A stretch of DNA of 64,000 bases, taken from Methylobacter tundripaludum. Lineage in GTDB: Bacteria > Pseudomonadota > Gammaproteobacteria > Methylococcales > Methylomonadaceae. Made by a program: the position numbers and the translations under genes. The stretch lies in NCBI RefSeq assembly GCF_002934365.1, contig NZ_PTIY01000010.1:124001-188000 (forward strand), written 5' to 3'. Of the stretch, positions 20,475-29,592 are shown one piece after another; position 1 is the stretch's first letter; every line of letters starts with the position of its first letter. Below the pieces are notes generated by a model, which worked only from the letters and a program-made list of their open reading frames with translations, was not told where the DNA came from and searched no databases.

Positions 20475-22305
20475 CTTGATGATGAAATAGTTCGTAAATC
20501 CGTTGCGCCAACTGACGGCTTATGCCATCCACACTGCAAAGTGCATCCACTCCAGCCTGTGAAATACCTTGCAGCCCCCCAAATTGTTTCAATAAAATCT
20601 GCCGCCGTTTAGGCCCCAATCCCGGAATCGCTTCCATAGCCGACTGTTTTTTGGCCTTGCCCCGGCGCTGCCTGTGTCCTGTTATCGCAAACCGGTGCGC
20701 TTCATCGCGGATATGCTGGATCAACAACAAACCGCTGGCTCCGGGCTTTATATCTATCGGCTGATCCTGGTCCACCAGTATCAGCTTTTCCATACCGGGT
20801 TTTCGATCCGGCCCTTTGGAAACGCCCACTATCATAACATTGTTTATGTCTAATTCCGCCAGCGCCTTTTGCGCTTCATGCACCTGGCCTTTACCGCCGT
20901 CTATCAGCAATATATCCGGCGCGGTATGTTCGCCCTGTTTCAGCCGCTTAAAACGCCTGAACACCGCCTGATGGATCGCCGCATAATCGTCGCCGCCGGT
21001 GATGCCTTCGATATTAAACCGGCGGTAAGCCGATTTTACCGGCCCTTCCCGGTCGAAAACAACGCAGGATGCAACGGTTTGATCGCCCTGGGTATGACTG
21101 ATGTCAAAGCATTCCAGACGTTTCGGCAGCTCCTTGCAACCCAATTCTTCCTGCAAACTGAGAAAGCGGGCATAAAGCCCCTGTTTATCGGACAACTTGC
21201 TCAACAGCGAATTTTCGGCGTTGGTGCCGGCCATTTGCAGCCATTTCAAGCGCTCGCCCCTGACGTTGTGGGCAATAGCCACCGCATGCTTTGCTTGGGC
21301 CGCCAGCACTTCCATCAACAACTCGGCTTCTTCCGGCTGGTGGCTGACGATCAATTCATGAGGCGCCTGTTTATCCAGGTAGTATTGCGGAATAAACGCC
21401 TGGACGATAGCCGCCGGATCGTGCTCGTCGGTTATCTTGGGAAAAAATACCTTGTTACCCAAATGCTGGCCGTTACGGATAAAAAACACCTGCACGCAGG
21501 CCACACCGGCCTTGGTCGCGCAGGCGATAATATCGACATCGCCGCGCTCGCCGTGAACAAAGTGCTTTTCCAGCACCGAGCGCAATTTCAAGATTTGATC
21601 CCTGAAACCTGCGGCCTGCTCATATTCAAGATTAGCCGCCGCCTGTTCCATCTTGGCAATCAACCGGTCGATCAGCAGGCCGCCCTTGCCTTCCAGAAAC
21701 AACACCGTGCTGTCGACATCCTGAGCATAGGCGGCCTTGTCGATCAGGCCGACGCACGGCGCAGTGCAGCGCTCTATCTGGTGCTGCAAACAGGGCCGGG
21801 AACGGTTGTTGTAAATGGAATCATCGCACTGCCTGATCGGAAAAATCCGTTGCAGCAGCTTGAGACTTTCCCTGATCGCACCGATGCCCGGATAAGGGCC
21901 GAAATACTTGCCCTTACGTTTTTTTGCGCCGCGATGCAGCGTGATCTGGGGGAAATCATGTTCGCTGGACAGAAAGATATAGGGATAGGATTTATCATCC
22001 CTCAAGCAGATATTGTAGCGGGGCTTGTGTCGCTTGATCTGCTGGCATTCCAGCAACAGCGCCTCGCCCTCGGTATGCGTGACCGTGACTTCAATATTCG
22101 CAATCTTGGCGACCATCGCCTGCTGCTTGGCCCCGGCGGTTTGCTTTTTAAAATAACTGGAAACGCGGTTTTTAAGATTCTTGGCCTTACCGATATAAAT
22201 AATCTCGGCCCGATCATTCAGCATCTTGTAAATGCCGGGGCGGGTGGTCAGGTTTTTTAAAAACGCTTTAACATCAAAACCATTTTCTGCTAACTCGGGG
22301 CTCAC
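20464..22305 (-). CDS. uvrC: UvrABC excinuclease subunit C
   Basis: Makes both incisions in nucleotide excision repair. The 613-residue protein has an N-terminal GIY-YIG nuclease domain (RPGIYKM...IIYIGKAKNLKNRV), a UVR motif in the middle, an RNase H-like C-terminal nuclease (ECFDISHTQG) and a helix-hairpin-helix end (IPGLGPKRRQILLKQFGG). Length and domain order are normal. Translationally coupled to pgsA. Confidence 0.97.
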   Translation of the reverse strand: MSPELAENGFDVKAFLKNLTTRPGIYKMLNDRAEIIYIGKAKNLKNRVSSYFKKQTAGAKQQAMVAKIANIEVTVTHTEGEALLLECQQIKRHKPRYNICLRDDKSYPYIFLSSEHDFPQITLHRGAKKRKGKYFGPYPGIGAIRESLKLLQRIFPIRQCDDSIYNNRSRPCLQHQIERCTAPCVGLIDKAAYAQDVDSTVLFLEGKGGLLIDRLIAKMEQAAANLEYEQAAGFRDQILKLRSVLEKHFVHGERGDVDIIACATKAGVACVQVFFIRNGQHLGNKVFFPKITDEHDPAAIVQAFIPQYYLDKQAPHELIVSHQPEEAELLMEVLAAQAKHAVAIAHNVRGERLKWLQMAGTNAENSLLSKLSDKQGLYARFLSLQEELGCKELPKRLECFDISHTQGDQTVASCVVFDREGPVKSAYRRFNIEGITGGDDYAAIHQAVFRRFKRLKQGEHTAPDILLIDGGKGQVHEAQKALAELDINNVMIVGVSKGPDRKPGMEKLILVDQDQPIDIKPGASGLLLIQHIRDEAHRFAITGHRQRRGKAKKQSAMEAIPGLGPKRRQILLKQFGGLQGISQAGVDALCSVDGISRQLAQRIYELFHHQDDH

Positions 22306-22457
22306 ACTTTATCCTGTAACATACGGCGCACTACGATGAATCTATCGCGCAAGCATTTTACCAGCAACGAGGCGCGTTATCTGCCTGCATTTATTCTGCA
22401 TCTTGCGAATAACGCTCTAAAACTTCGGCATCTATAGTCATTCCGCGCAATCCGGTT

Positions 22458-23407
22458 TTAACCGATTGCCCCGCCGCAGCTGCTGCCCTGTCCTGCCGTG
22501 CAGCCATAACAATGTTGCAAGGTGGCAATGATTTTGCCGGTTAATACTGGCACCTGAACCAAATGCAGATTTTGCTTGCCGCCCAGGGGCAATTGCAGCA
22601 TTTGGTTAAAGTCGCAATCGTAGACAAAGCCTTGCCAATCGACGCTCAAAGTATTCTTGCACATAAGCTTGCCCAAGTTTGGCGCATGGAAGTTAGCCTT
22701 TAGCAACTGCATATACTGATCAAACCGGCCGGTACTGAGCAGGACGGCGCCGAACCGTTGTATCGGTAAATTGGTCATCGCAAACAGATGATTGAACGCG
22801 ACAGCGTAATGCTCGTGCAAATGCCGCTTATAAGCGCTCTCCAACGTCTGCTGTTCGGGCGGCAAGGTGCGCTTTGCGGATTATAAACCAGGTTTAATTC
22901 AAGCCCGGTATCGGCTTTTCCGTAACCCAGCTTGTTCAACAATTGCAAAGCCTTGATGCTGGCATTAAACGTCCCTTTGCCGCGCTGCTTATCGACGTTC
23001 TCTTTAAAATAACACGGCAACGACGCAACGATTTCAACCTTGTTTTCCGCCAGAAATCCGGCCATGTCCTCAAAACCGTTTTCCAGCAGAACAACCAGAT
23101 TGCAACGGTCGATAATCTTTAAGCATCGGTCCCGCGCCTGGGTCACCAGATAACGAAAATGCGGATTCATTTCCGGCGCTCCGCCGGTTAAGTCGAGCGT
23201 ATGAAGCGCATGCTTATCGATAAAAGCCAAAACCTGATCAACGGTAGCTTTATCCATTGACTCGGTGCGTTTAGGCCCGGCATTGACATGACAATGGGTG
23301 CAGCTCAAATTACATAAATAGCCCAAGTTAACTTGCAGAATTTCCAGTTTGTTGCGCGTAATGGCAGGAAAATCGGAGTTTTTTAAATAGGGTAGCGAAT
23401 CGATCAT
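22458..23407 (-). pseudogene. arsS: Arsenosugar biosynthesis radical SAM protein ArsS, frameshifted
   Basis: The 5' frame (23407 to about 22868) has the radical SAM cluster motif CNLSCTHCH and continues to LVYNPQSA. The sequence then resumes in another frame (from about 22865) as LPPEQQTLESAYK and runs to the family ending CYGCTAGQGSSCGGAIG, which is the DUF3641-type C-terminal domain. The two parts together match a full-length protein, so one base seems to be missing near 22866-22872. ArsS-type enzymes act on methylated arsenic compounds. A true mutation or an assembly error both remain possible. Confidence 0.8.
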
Positions 23408-23430
23408 ACTGAAATCCTGTAAGAGATTTT

Positions 23431-23612
23431 CACCACGAAGACACGAAGTTTTTTTATTTTGTAACTATTCGCTTGTTATTAGGACACTCAAAAATAGTCG
23501 CTTTAAGCGACGCGAATCCGGCAAATTATGTGGATGTGCGTTGCTTGTCCTGCCCGAAGGAATACTGAAATAAGTGTTATATTTTTCTTCTGTCCTTCGA
23601 GTCTTCGTGGTG
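23431..23612. repeat. CACCACGAAGACACGAAG palindromic repeat, copy 1 (spread arms)
   Basis: One arm CACCACGAAGACACGAAG at 23431-23448 and an inverted arm CTTCGAGTCTTCGTGGTG at 23595-23612, with about 145 bp between. It lies between arsS and parE, covering the gap. The same arms recur closer together at 26801-26863 and 29486-29543. Confidence 0.7.
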
Positions 23613-23631
23613 CATTTATACAAGCCTTACA

Positions 23632-25524
23632 TCAAGCTATATCCGCCAAATTCCCCTTGGTTTCCAGCCACACCTTCCTGTCCTGCGAGCGCTTTTTAGC
23701 CAGCAATAAATCCAGCCGGCCGTTGGTGTCATCGCCTTCGGCTACCGTTAACTGCACCAGCCTGCGGGTGTCGGGATTCATCGTGGTTTCCCGAAGCTGG
23801 CTGGGATTCATCTCGCCCAAGCCTTTAAAGCGTTGCACATTGATTTGGCCTTTTAGCTTTTCGGCGGCGATACGGTCCAACACCCCTTGGCGTTCGGCTT
23901 CGTCCAACGCGTAAAACACCCGCTTGCCGACATCGATCCGATACAGCGGCGGCATCGCGACAAATACGTGACCGGCTTCCACCAGCGACTTGAAATGCTG
24001 GTAAAACAATGCGCAGATCAAGGTGGCGATATGGTTGCCGTCGGAGTCGGCATCGGCCAGGATGCAGACCTTGCCGTAGCGCAGGTTCTGCAAATCGGAA
24101 GAACCCGGCTCTATGCCCAAGGCCACCGCAATGTCATGAACCTCCTGCGACGCCATCACCTGATTGGACTCAACTTCCCAGGTATTCAAAATCTTGCCGC
24201 GCAACGGCATAATGGCCTGAAAATCACGCTCCCGCGCTTGTTTGGCCGAACCGCCCGCCGAATCCCCTTCGACCAGGAACAACTCGGTCCGGGCTATATC
24301 CTGCGCCGAACAGTCGGCCAATTTGCCCGGCAATGCAGGGCCTGAGGTGATTTTTTTGCGGATAATTTTTTTATTGGAACGCAGCCGTTTTTGCGCGCTG
24401 GAAATAATGATTTCGGCGATTTTCTCGCCTTCGGCAGGATTCTGGTTCAGCCATAAACTAAAACTGTCTTTCGCCACGCCGGACACGAAGGCCACGCATT
24501 CGCGGGAGCTGAGTCGTTCCTTGGTTTGCCCGGAAAACTGCGGATCTTCCAGTTTTACCGACAACACAAAATGGCAGTTTTCCCAGACATCTTCCGGCGC
24601 GACTTTAACGCCGCGCGGCAGGATATTCCTGATGTCGCAAAACTCGCGCATCGCTTCGGTCAGACCTGCGCGCAAGCCGTTGACATGGGTTCCGCCTTGC
24701 GCGGTCGGCACCAGATTAACGTAACTTTCGGCCAGCACTTCCGCCGGATTTTCAATCGCCCAAACGATGCCCCATTCGACGGCTTCATGATTAGCGGCCA
24801 TGCTGCCCATAAACGGCTGTTCCGGGCTGTAGTCAATATCGCCGATGCGGTCGAGCAAATATTCCTTGAGTCCGTCCTGATAACACCAGAAATATTCTTC
24901 GTCGGTTTGGTCGACTTTCAGCGATATTTTCAAGCCCGGACATAAAACCGCCTTGGCGCGCAACACATGCTTAAGCTTTAAGACCGATACCTTGTTGGAA
25001 TCGAAATATTTTTCATTCGGCCAGAAGCGGATAGATGTGCCGGTATTATTCTTGCCGACCGTGCCGGTCTCGGTCAGTTCGGTTTGTTTTTCGCCGTCGG
25101 CATATTCCATTTGATAAATCTTGCCGTTCCTTTTGACTTCTATTTCCAGCTTTGCCGACAAGGCATTAACAACAGAGACGCCGACACCGTGCAAGCCGCC
25201 GGAAAACTGGTAATTCTTATTGGAGAATTTTCCGCCCGCATGCAGCTGGGTCAAAATCACCTCAACGCCGGGAATACCTTGTTCCGGGTGTATATCGACC
25301 GGCATGCCCCGGCCATTATCGCTGACCAGCACCGAGCCGTCTTTATACAGCACTACATCGATAGCCGTAGCGTGACCCGCCATCGCCTCGTCAACGCTGT
25401 TATCGACGACTTCCTGCACCAAATGGTTAGGCCTTGTGGTGTCCGTGTACATGCCGGGGCGTTTCCGCACCGGCTCCAGGCCGCTTAAAACTTCGATTGC
25501 GGCCGCGTTATATTCGTTACTCAT
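23632..25524 (-). CDS. parE: DNA topoisomerase IV subunit B
   Basis: ATPase subunit of the chromosome decatenase. The GHKL ATPase domain is at the N-terminus (NSVDEAMAGHA, DNGRGMPVDIH, GGLHGVGVSVVNAL), followed by the transducer and the Toprim domain (EGDSAGGSAKQARER, PLRGKILN). The 630-residue length fits ParE rather than the longer GyrB. The partner parC is not in the window. Confidence 0.95.
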   Translation of the reverse strand: MSNEYNAAAIEVLSGLEPVRKRPGMYTDTTRPNHLVQEVVDNSVDEAMAGHATAIDVVLYKDGSVLVSDNGRGMPVDIHPEQGIPGVEVILTQLHAGGKFSNKNYQFSGGLHGVGVSVVNALSAKLEIEVKRNGKIYQMEYADGEKQTELTETGTVGKNNTGTSIRFWPNEKYFDSNKVSVLKLKHVLRAKAVLCPGLKISLKVDQTDEEYFWCYQDGLKEYLLDRIGDIDYSPEQPFMGSMAANHEAVEWGIVWAIENPAEVLAESYVNLVPTAQGGTHVNGLRAGLTEAMREFCDIRNILPRGVKVAPEDVWENCHFVLSVKLEDPQFSGQTKERLSSRECVAFVSGVAKDSFSLWLNQNPAEGEKIAEIIISSAQKRLRSNKKIIRKKITSGPALPGKLADCSAQDIARTELFLVEGDSAGGSAKQARERDFQAIMPLRGKILNTWEVESNQVMASQEVHDIAVALGIEPGSSDLQNLRYGKVCILADADSDGNHIATLICALFYQHFKSLVEAGHVFVAMPPLYRIDVGKRVFYALDEAERQGVLDRIAAEKLKGQINVQRFKGLGEMNPSQLRETTMNPDTRRLVQLTVAEGDDTNGRLDLLLAKKRSQDRKVWLETKGNLADIA

Positions 25525-25568
25525 ACTTCCTAATCACTCAAAATTCAATTTCATATATAATGCTGGAC

Positions 25569-25626
25569 GAAAGGCAAAAGGCGAAAGGCACAAAATTTTT
25601 CGCCTTTTGCCTTTTGCCCTTCGCCT
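25569..25626. repeat. GGCAAAAGGC/GCCTTTTGCC inverted repeat
   Basis: Arms built from GGCAAAAGGCGAAAGGC and GCCTTTTGCCTTTTGCC around ACAAAATTTTT. A single arm of the same type occurs at 7022-7044 upstream of map, and a diverged pair at about 46990-47057 around the HMA_2 gene end. Could serve as a two-way terminator between parE and xseB. Confidence 0.6.
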
Positions 25627-25663
25627 TAATAATACATCGTACCATTAAAATTTTTTTTATCTC

Positions 25664-25897
25664 ATGCCGAAAAAGAAAACCCCGACTTTATTCGAAGATT
25701 CACTCGCCGAACTTGAACAGTTGGTTAACCAGCTTGAACAAGGCGATATTTCGCTGGAAGAATCGTTAAAGTCATTTGAGCGCGGCGTTAACCTGACCCG
25801 CACCTGTCAAAAAGCCCTGCAAGAGGCCGAACAGAAAGTTCAAATCCTGATTGAAAAAAACGGCACTCAAACCCTGGAGCCCTTTACCGATGAGTAA
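25664..25897 (+). CDS. xseB: Exodeoxyribonuclease VII small subunit
   Basis: 77 residues with the family pattern [32 protein letters not shown]. It associates with XseA to degrade single-stranded DNA. Overlaps ispA by eight bases, the usual xseB-ispA pair of gammaproteobacteria. Confidence 0.95.
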   Translation: MPKKKTPTLFEDSLAELEQLVNQLEQGDISLEESLKSFERGVNLTRTCQKALQEAEQKVQILIEKNGTQTLEPFTDE

Positions 25898-26786
25898 TGC
25901 GTTAAAAGAATATCTTGATTTTTGTCAAAACCGTGTAGAAAGAGCTTTGGACGCCCGTCTTCCCGGCGAAAACATACTGCCGCAAAAACTGCATCGGGCC
26001 ATGCGCTACAGCACATTGGACGGCGGCAAGCGGATGCGCCCGATGCTGACCTATTGCACCGGCAAAACACTGGGTGTTGCTCCCGAAACATTGGATGGCC
26101 CGGCTTGCGCGGTTGAATTCATACATGTTTATTCGTTGATCCATGACGATCTGCCGGCGATGGACGATGACGATCTCAGACGCGGCAAAGCCACCTGCCA
26201 TGTGGCTTTCGATGAAGCGACCGCTATTTTAACCGGCGACGCCTTGCAGGCTTTGGCTTTTGAAACACTGGCCAATGATCCCAGCATCACCGCAAGCGCC
26301 GAAAACCGTTTGAAAATGATCAGCGTTTTAACCAAAGCCAGCGGCTCTCAAGGCATGGTCGGCGGTCAGGCGATCGATCTGCAATCCGTAGGCACCAGCC
26401 TGACCTTGCCTGAACTGGAAAACATGCATATCCATAAAACCGGCGCATTGATCCGAGCCAGCGTCAATATGGCGACGTTGGCTAAAGCCGATATAGACCC
26501 CGATGTTGCCAAGAAACTGGATAATTATGCCAAGTGCATAGGCTTATCGTTCCAGGTTAAGGACGACATACTCGACGAGGAAAGCGACACTGCGACCTTG
26601 GGCAAAACCCAGGGCAAAGACAAGGACAACAACAAACCCACCTACCCTGCTCTTTTAGGCATGGACGGAGCCAAACAAAAAGCTCAGGAGCTGCATGAAC
26701 TAGCGCTGGATAACCTGAGTATTTTCGGCAGCGAGGCCGATTTATTGCGCGATTTGTCGCTTTATATTATTCAGCGGGATCACTAG
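25890..26786 (+). CDS. ispA: Farnesyl diphosphate synthase (geranyltranstransferase)
   Basis: Polyprenyl synthase that adds isopentenyl units to dimethylallyl diphosphate to give farnesyl diphosphate, the UppS substrate. The first Asp-rich motif is [14 protein letters not shown] and the second is KDDILD. I chose the ATG at 25890 (298 residues), which gives the normal N-terminus; a frame from 25851 is longer but would start inside xseB. Normally dxs follows ispA in other species; here a repeat and a small orphan follow. Confidence 0.95.
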   Translation: MSNALKEYLDFCQNRVERALDARLPGENILPQKLHRAMRYSTLDGGKRMRPMLTYCTGKTLGVAPETLDGPACAVEFIHVYSLIHDDLPAMDDDDLRRGKATCHVAFDEATAILTGDALQALAFETLANDPSITASAENRLKMISVLTKASGSQGMVGGQAIDLQSVGTSLTLPELENMHIHKTGALIRASVNMATLAKADIDPDVAKKLDNYAKCIGLSFQVKDDILDEESDTATLGKTQGKDKDNNKPTYPALLGMDGAKQKAQELHELALDNLSIFGSEADLLRDLSLYIIQRDH

Positions 26787-26800
26787 AACTAAAGGATTTT

Positions 26801-26863
26801 CACCACGAAGACACGAAGACAATATTCAGTACGTTAAAACTTCGTGCCCTTCGTATCTTCGTG
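26801..26863. repeat. CACCACGAAGACACGAAG palindromic repeat, copy 2
   Basis: Arm CACCACGAAGACACGAAG at 26801-26818 and the inverted arm CTTCGTGCCCTTCGTATCTT ending at 26863. It lies in the 308-bp gap between ispA and the 67-aa gene. The rest of that gap (26864-27094) holds no further ORF that I support. Confidence 0.7.
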
Positions 26864-27094
26864 TTTATTAATTATCAAGTCCCGCCTGATAAATTTTCTG
26901 TATCTCTTTAAAAACAACCCTAACTGCCGATAACAAGTTAAGGGAAAAGAATTGCCGGTTTATTGTCATCTCTCCCAAAAAGCAACGCATTAAGATACGC
27001 TAGTGCAATGTATTACAAAAATATTTTGAAAACGGCATTTTTCTTGCTGGGTGCATAATGAATCTAGTTTAGCTATTTTTTTAGGAGTACGGCA

Positions 27095-27298
27095 ATGACA
27101 ACGCAAAACACAAATACAGTAGATTCATCATGGACAATGTTTATCGAAATTTTAAGTGATGAATTTGCCGCGAAAACCGGATTTGGGGTGTATGCCCATA
27201 TCACGCCGGTGGATGCTGATCAGGCTTACCAACAATATCAACTACGCAACGCGCCGATGCGGCTATTCGTCCGCGAGTATGTCCGGCGCTATGCTTAA
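27095..27298 (+). CDS. Small protein of unknown function (67 aa)
   Basis: ORF of 67 residues with a good Shine-Dalgarno (TTAGGAGT) seven bases before the ATG, which makes it likely to be expressed. It is soluble by composition, rich in Tyr, Gln and Asp, ending in LFVREYVRRYA. I do not recognise the family. Flanked by a palindromic repeat upstream and by a hairpin with T-run (27386-27415) downstream. Confidence 0.6.
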   Translation: MTTQNTNTVDSSWTMFIEILSDEFAAKTGFGVYAHITPVDADQAYQQYQLRNAPMRLFVREYVRRYA

Positions 27299-27385
27299 GT
27301 CAGCCCCTAACTCCTTTGCGCTCGACACGTTTTGTCCTGCGCAAACGGTTGGCGTTGGCGGCTACGAATCAACGACCCTGTTGCT

Positions 27386-27415
27386 AGCGGGATTCCGGCA
27401 ACCGCTTTATTTTTT
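27386..27415 (+). terminator. Terminator-like hairpin after the 67-aa gene
   Basis: AGCGG/CCGCT stem with an 11-base loop followed by TTATTTTTT. The T-run overlaps the 3' end of dsbD on the other strand. Confidence 0.45.
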
Positions 27416-29170
27416 GACAATGCCCAACTGGGCGAGAAATTTTTCGGCTTCCATATAACCGATAACCCGATATGACTGGCGTTCTCGCTGATCAGGTCCG
27501 AAAAAAAGTATCGCTGGCGGGCCGAGCAAATTAAATTTTTTCAGCAGTGCCTGCTCGGCATGTAAATTTTGCGTAACATCGGCCCTCACTAACACAACTG
27601 ACGATAAAGCATCCTTAACATCGGGATCGGAAAAGGTATAAAGCTCCATTTCCTTGCATAAGGCGCACCAGTCGGCATAAAAATCCAGCATGACCCAACG
27701 CCCTTGCGCATGAGCTTCTGCCAACGTTTGCTGCAACTCGTCGGCTGATTTGATCTGCTGAAACGGCAGCTTCGGCTGCTCTGCGCAGGCGATTGCCGCG
27801 ACACATAAAAGCTGCATAGCGTCGCGTTGCTGATGCGTAGCAATCCCTACCAGTAAAAAGATCGCGTAAGTCAGTGCCACCAGCCCGGCGCCTTTCCAGA
27901 GCTTCTTCCAACCCAGATACATCAGCGGAATCATCAGCAGAGCCAGCCAAAGCGATTGGGTAACCACCTCCGGCATGACACGTCCCAATAGCCAGATCGC
28001 GACGGCCAACAGCCCTACCCCAAAAACAGCTTTCGTGACATTCATCCAGACACCGGTTTTGGGTAACAGTTTTCCGGCGGAAGTCCCGATAATAAGCAGC
28101 GGCAGCCCCATACCTATCCCCAATGAGAACAGCGCCAATCCTCCCAACATCGCGTCGCCGGTTTGCCCGATGTAAATCAGCGCGCCCGCTAAAGGGGCCG
28201 TAATGCACGGCCCGACAGCCAACGCCGAAAGCATGCCCATAACCGCCGCACCCAACAGATTTCCGCCCCGTTGCTTGGCGCTGATAGTCACGATTCTTGA
28301 TTGAACAAAGGCAGGCATTTGCAGATGAAAAACTCCAAACATCGAGCAAGCCAACAAAACAAAAATCCCGCTGAACGCAATAATGGCCCAAGGCTCCAGG
28401 AAAAAAGCTTGCAGGTTGCTACCGAAAAGTCCCGCTAATACGCCGAAAATCGTATAAGTCACAGCGGAAGCGAATACATAAGCCAGAGACAACACAAAGG
28501 CTCTTCGGGTCGTCAGTCGCGCCCCCTGACCGACGATGATGCCGGAAAGAATCGGAATCATCGGAAACACGCACGGCGTAAACGCCAGCAACAAACCAAA
28601 TCCGAGGAAACTCAGGATAATCAGCCACAACGATCTGTCCGCCAGCGAGGCGGCGATACTGTCCTGTTCCGAGATAAACGGAGCTAAATTATCGGAACCG
28701 GAAGTCATGCCCCACCAATTGAAACTTTCATCCGCCAAATCGAAAGAAACGGTTTGTTGAACGGGCATATAACAAACGCCCGCATCCGCGCAGCCCTGGA
28801 AAGTGACTTCCAATACCAGCTTGTCCTGTTTTGGGTCCTGCCGCTGAAGAGCGACTTCTACCTCTAAATGATCCCGGAAAATTTCCACGTCACCGAAGAA
28901 TTTATCTTGTTTGGTATGGCCTGGTGGAAATATCTGTTCTCCCACTTTTATATCGGGAGTCAGCGAGACAAATTTGAATTTGTTGCGATACAGGTAATAG
29001 CCGTTCGCAATGTCCCAGGACAGTAATAACTTGTCCGATTTTTTCACCTTGGATGTGAATTGAAAAGCTTGCTCGGCCGGCAATAAATCCGCCGAATCGG
29101 CAGCGAACGCCTGACCGGCAACGCCGAACATCAGGCAAATTAGAAGTTTTAAGATTCCAGCTTTAACCAT
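27407..29170 (-). CDS. dsbD: Thiol:disulfide interchange protein DsbD
   Basis: Inner-membrane electron carrier that moves reducing equivalents from cytoplasmic thioredoxin to periplasmic thiol proteins (DsbC, CcmG, and copper-site thiols). The ATG at 29170 gives 587 residues: signal peptide, N-terminal beta domain with CADAGVCYMPV, eight membrane helices (FTPCVFPMIPILSG, GPCITAPLAG carry the core cysteines) and a C-terminal thioredoxin domain with WCALCKEME. A frame starting at 29215 would add 15 residues without support. It lies just upstream of the copper region, whose TlpA-like lipoprotein is a plausible client. Confidence 0.94.
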   Translation of the reverse strand: MVKAGILKLLICLMFGVAGQAFAADSADLLPAEQAFQFTSKVKKSDKLLLSWDIANGYYLYRNKFKFVSLTPDIKVGEQIFPPGHTKQDKFFGDVEIFRDHLEVEVALQRQDPKQDKLVLEVTFQGCADAGVCYMPVQQTVSFDLADESFNWWGMTSGSDNLAPFISEQDSIAASLADRSLWLIILSFLGFGLLLAFTPCVFPMIPILSGIIVGQGARLTTRRAFVLSLAYVFASAVTYTIFGVLAGLFGSNLQAFFLEPWAIIAFSGIFVLLACSMFGVFHLQMPAFVQSRIVTISAKQRGGNLLGAAVMGMLSALAVGPCITAPLAGALIYIGQTGDAMLGGLALFSLGIGMGLPLLIIGTSAGKLLPKTGVWMNVTKAVFGVGLLAVAIWLLGRVMPEVVTQSLWLALLMIPLMYLGWKKLWKGAGLVALTYAIFLLVGIATHQQRDAMQLLCVAAIACAEQPKLPFQQIKSADELQQTLAEAHAQGRWVMLDFYADWCALCKEMELYTFSDPDVKDALSSVVLVRADVTQNLHAEQALLKKFNLLGPPAILFFGPDQRERQSYRVIGYMEAEKFLAQLGIVKK

Positions 29171-29269
29171 AAGCAAGCTCTCCAACGAGTTAGATTGAAA
29201 GCAGGGGAAATTCAATATTAGGATTTGGTTAAAAATAACTTCTTGAAATCACTATTTTCGCTCGTCAAA

Positions 29270-29387
29270 CCGTTCGTGCTGACCCTTAGACTACGCTCAG
29301 GACTAAAGGCCTTGTCGAAGCATGATCGGCTTGACGCGGCGGGACAAAATTTTTCCGCCCACCCTTCGACAAGCTCAGGGCGAACGG
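29270..29387. repeat. REP-like palindromic element (TTCGACAAGC family)
   Basis: Two tandem palindromes with arms CCGTTCGTGCTGA and the inverse CAGGGCGAACGG, including CTTCGACAAGCTCAGG. It occupies much of the 421-bp gap between dsbD and the NosL-barrel gene. The gap also holds the 29486-29543 repeat and no ORF I support. Confidence 0.75.
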
Positions 29388-29485
29388 AAAAATTTCATCC
29401 GTTCAATATCGGGAAGTTATTACTGGCCATATCCTTAGGCGATGTCCAGTGAAGAATCTACCCAAGCATATCATGGTCTGTTTTT

Positions 29486-29543
29486 CACCACGAAGGACAC
29501 GAAGTTTATATTTTTTCTTCGTGCTCTTCGTGTCTTCGTGGTG
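29486..29543. repeat. CACCACGAAGACACGAAG palindromic repeat, copy 3
   Basis: Arm CACCACGAAGGACACGAAG (29486-29504) and inverse arm CGTGTCTTCGTGGTG ending at 29543, with an AT-rich loop. Compact hairpin form of the same element seen at 23431 and 26801. It sits just downstream of the seven-gene copper operon. Confidence 0.7.
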
Positions 29544-29592
29544 AATAATTCCGGGATGTCTTATTTTTCTAACCGCTGAGAGCGACCGATGG

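Noticed and set aside
20869-22260. Open frame of 463 codons on the plus strand
   Set aside because: It lies opposite uvrC, whose domains and length are normal. The product shows no family motif, so it is a codon-bias shadow.
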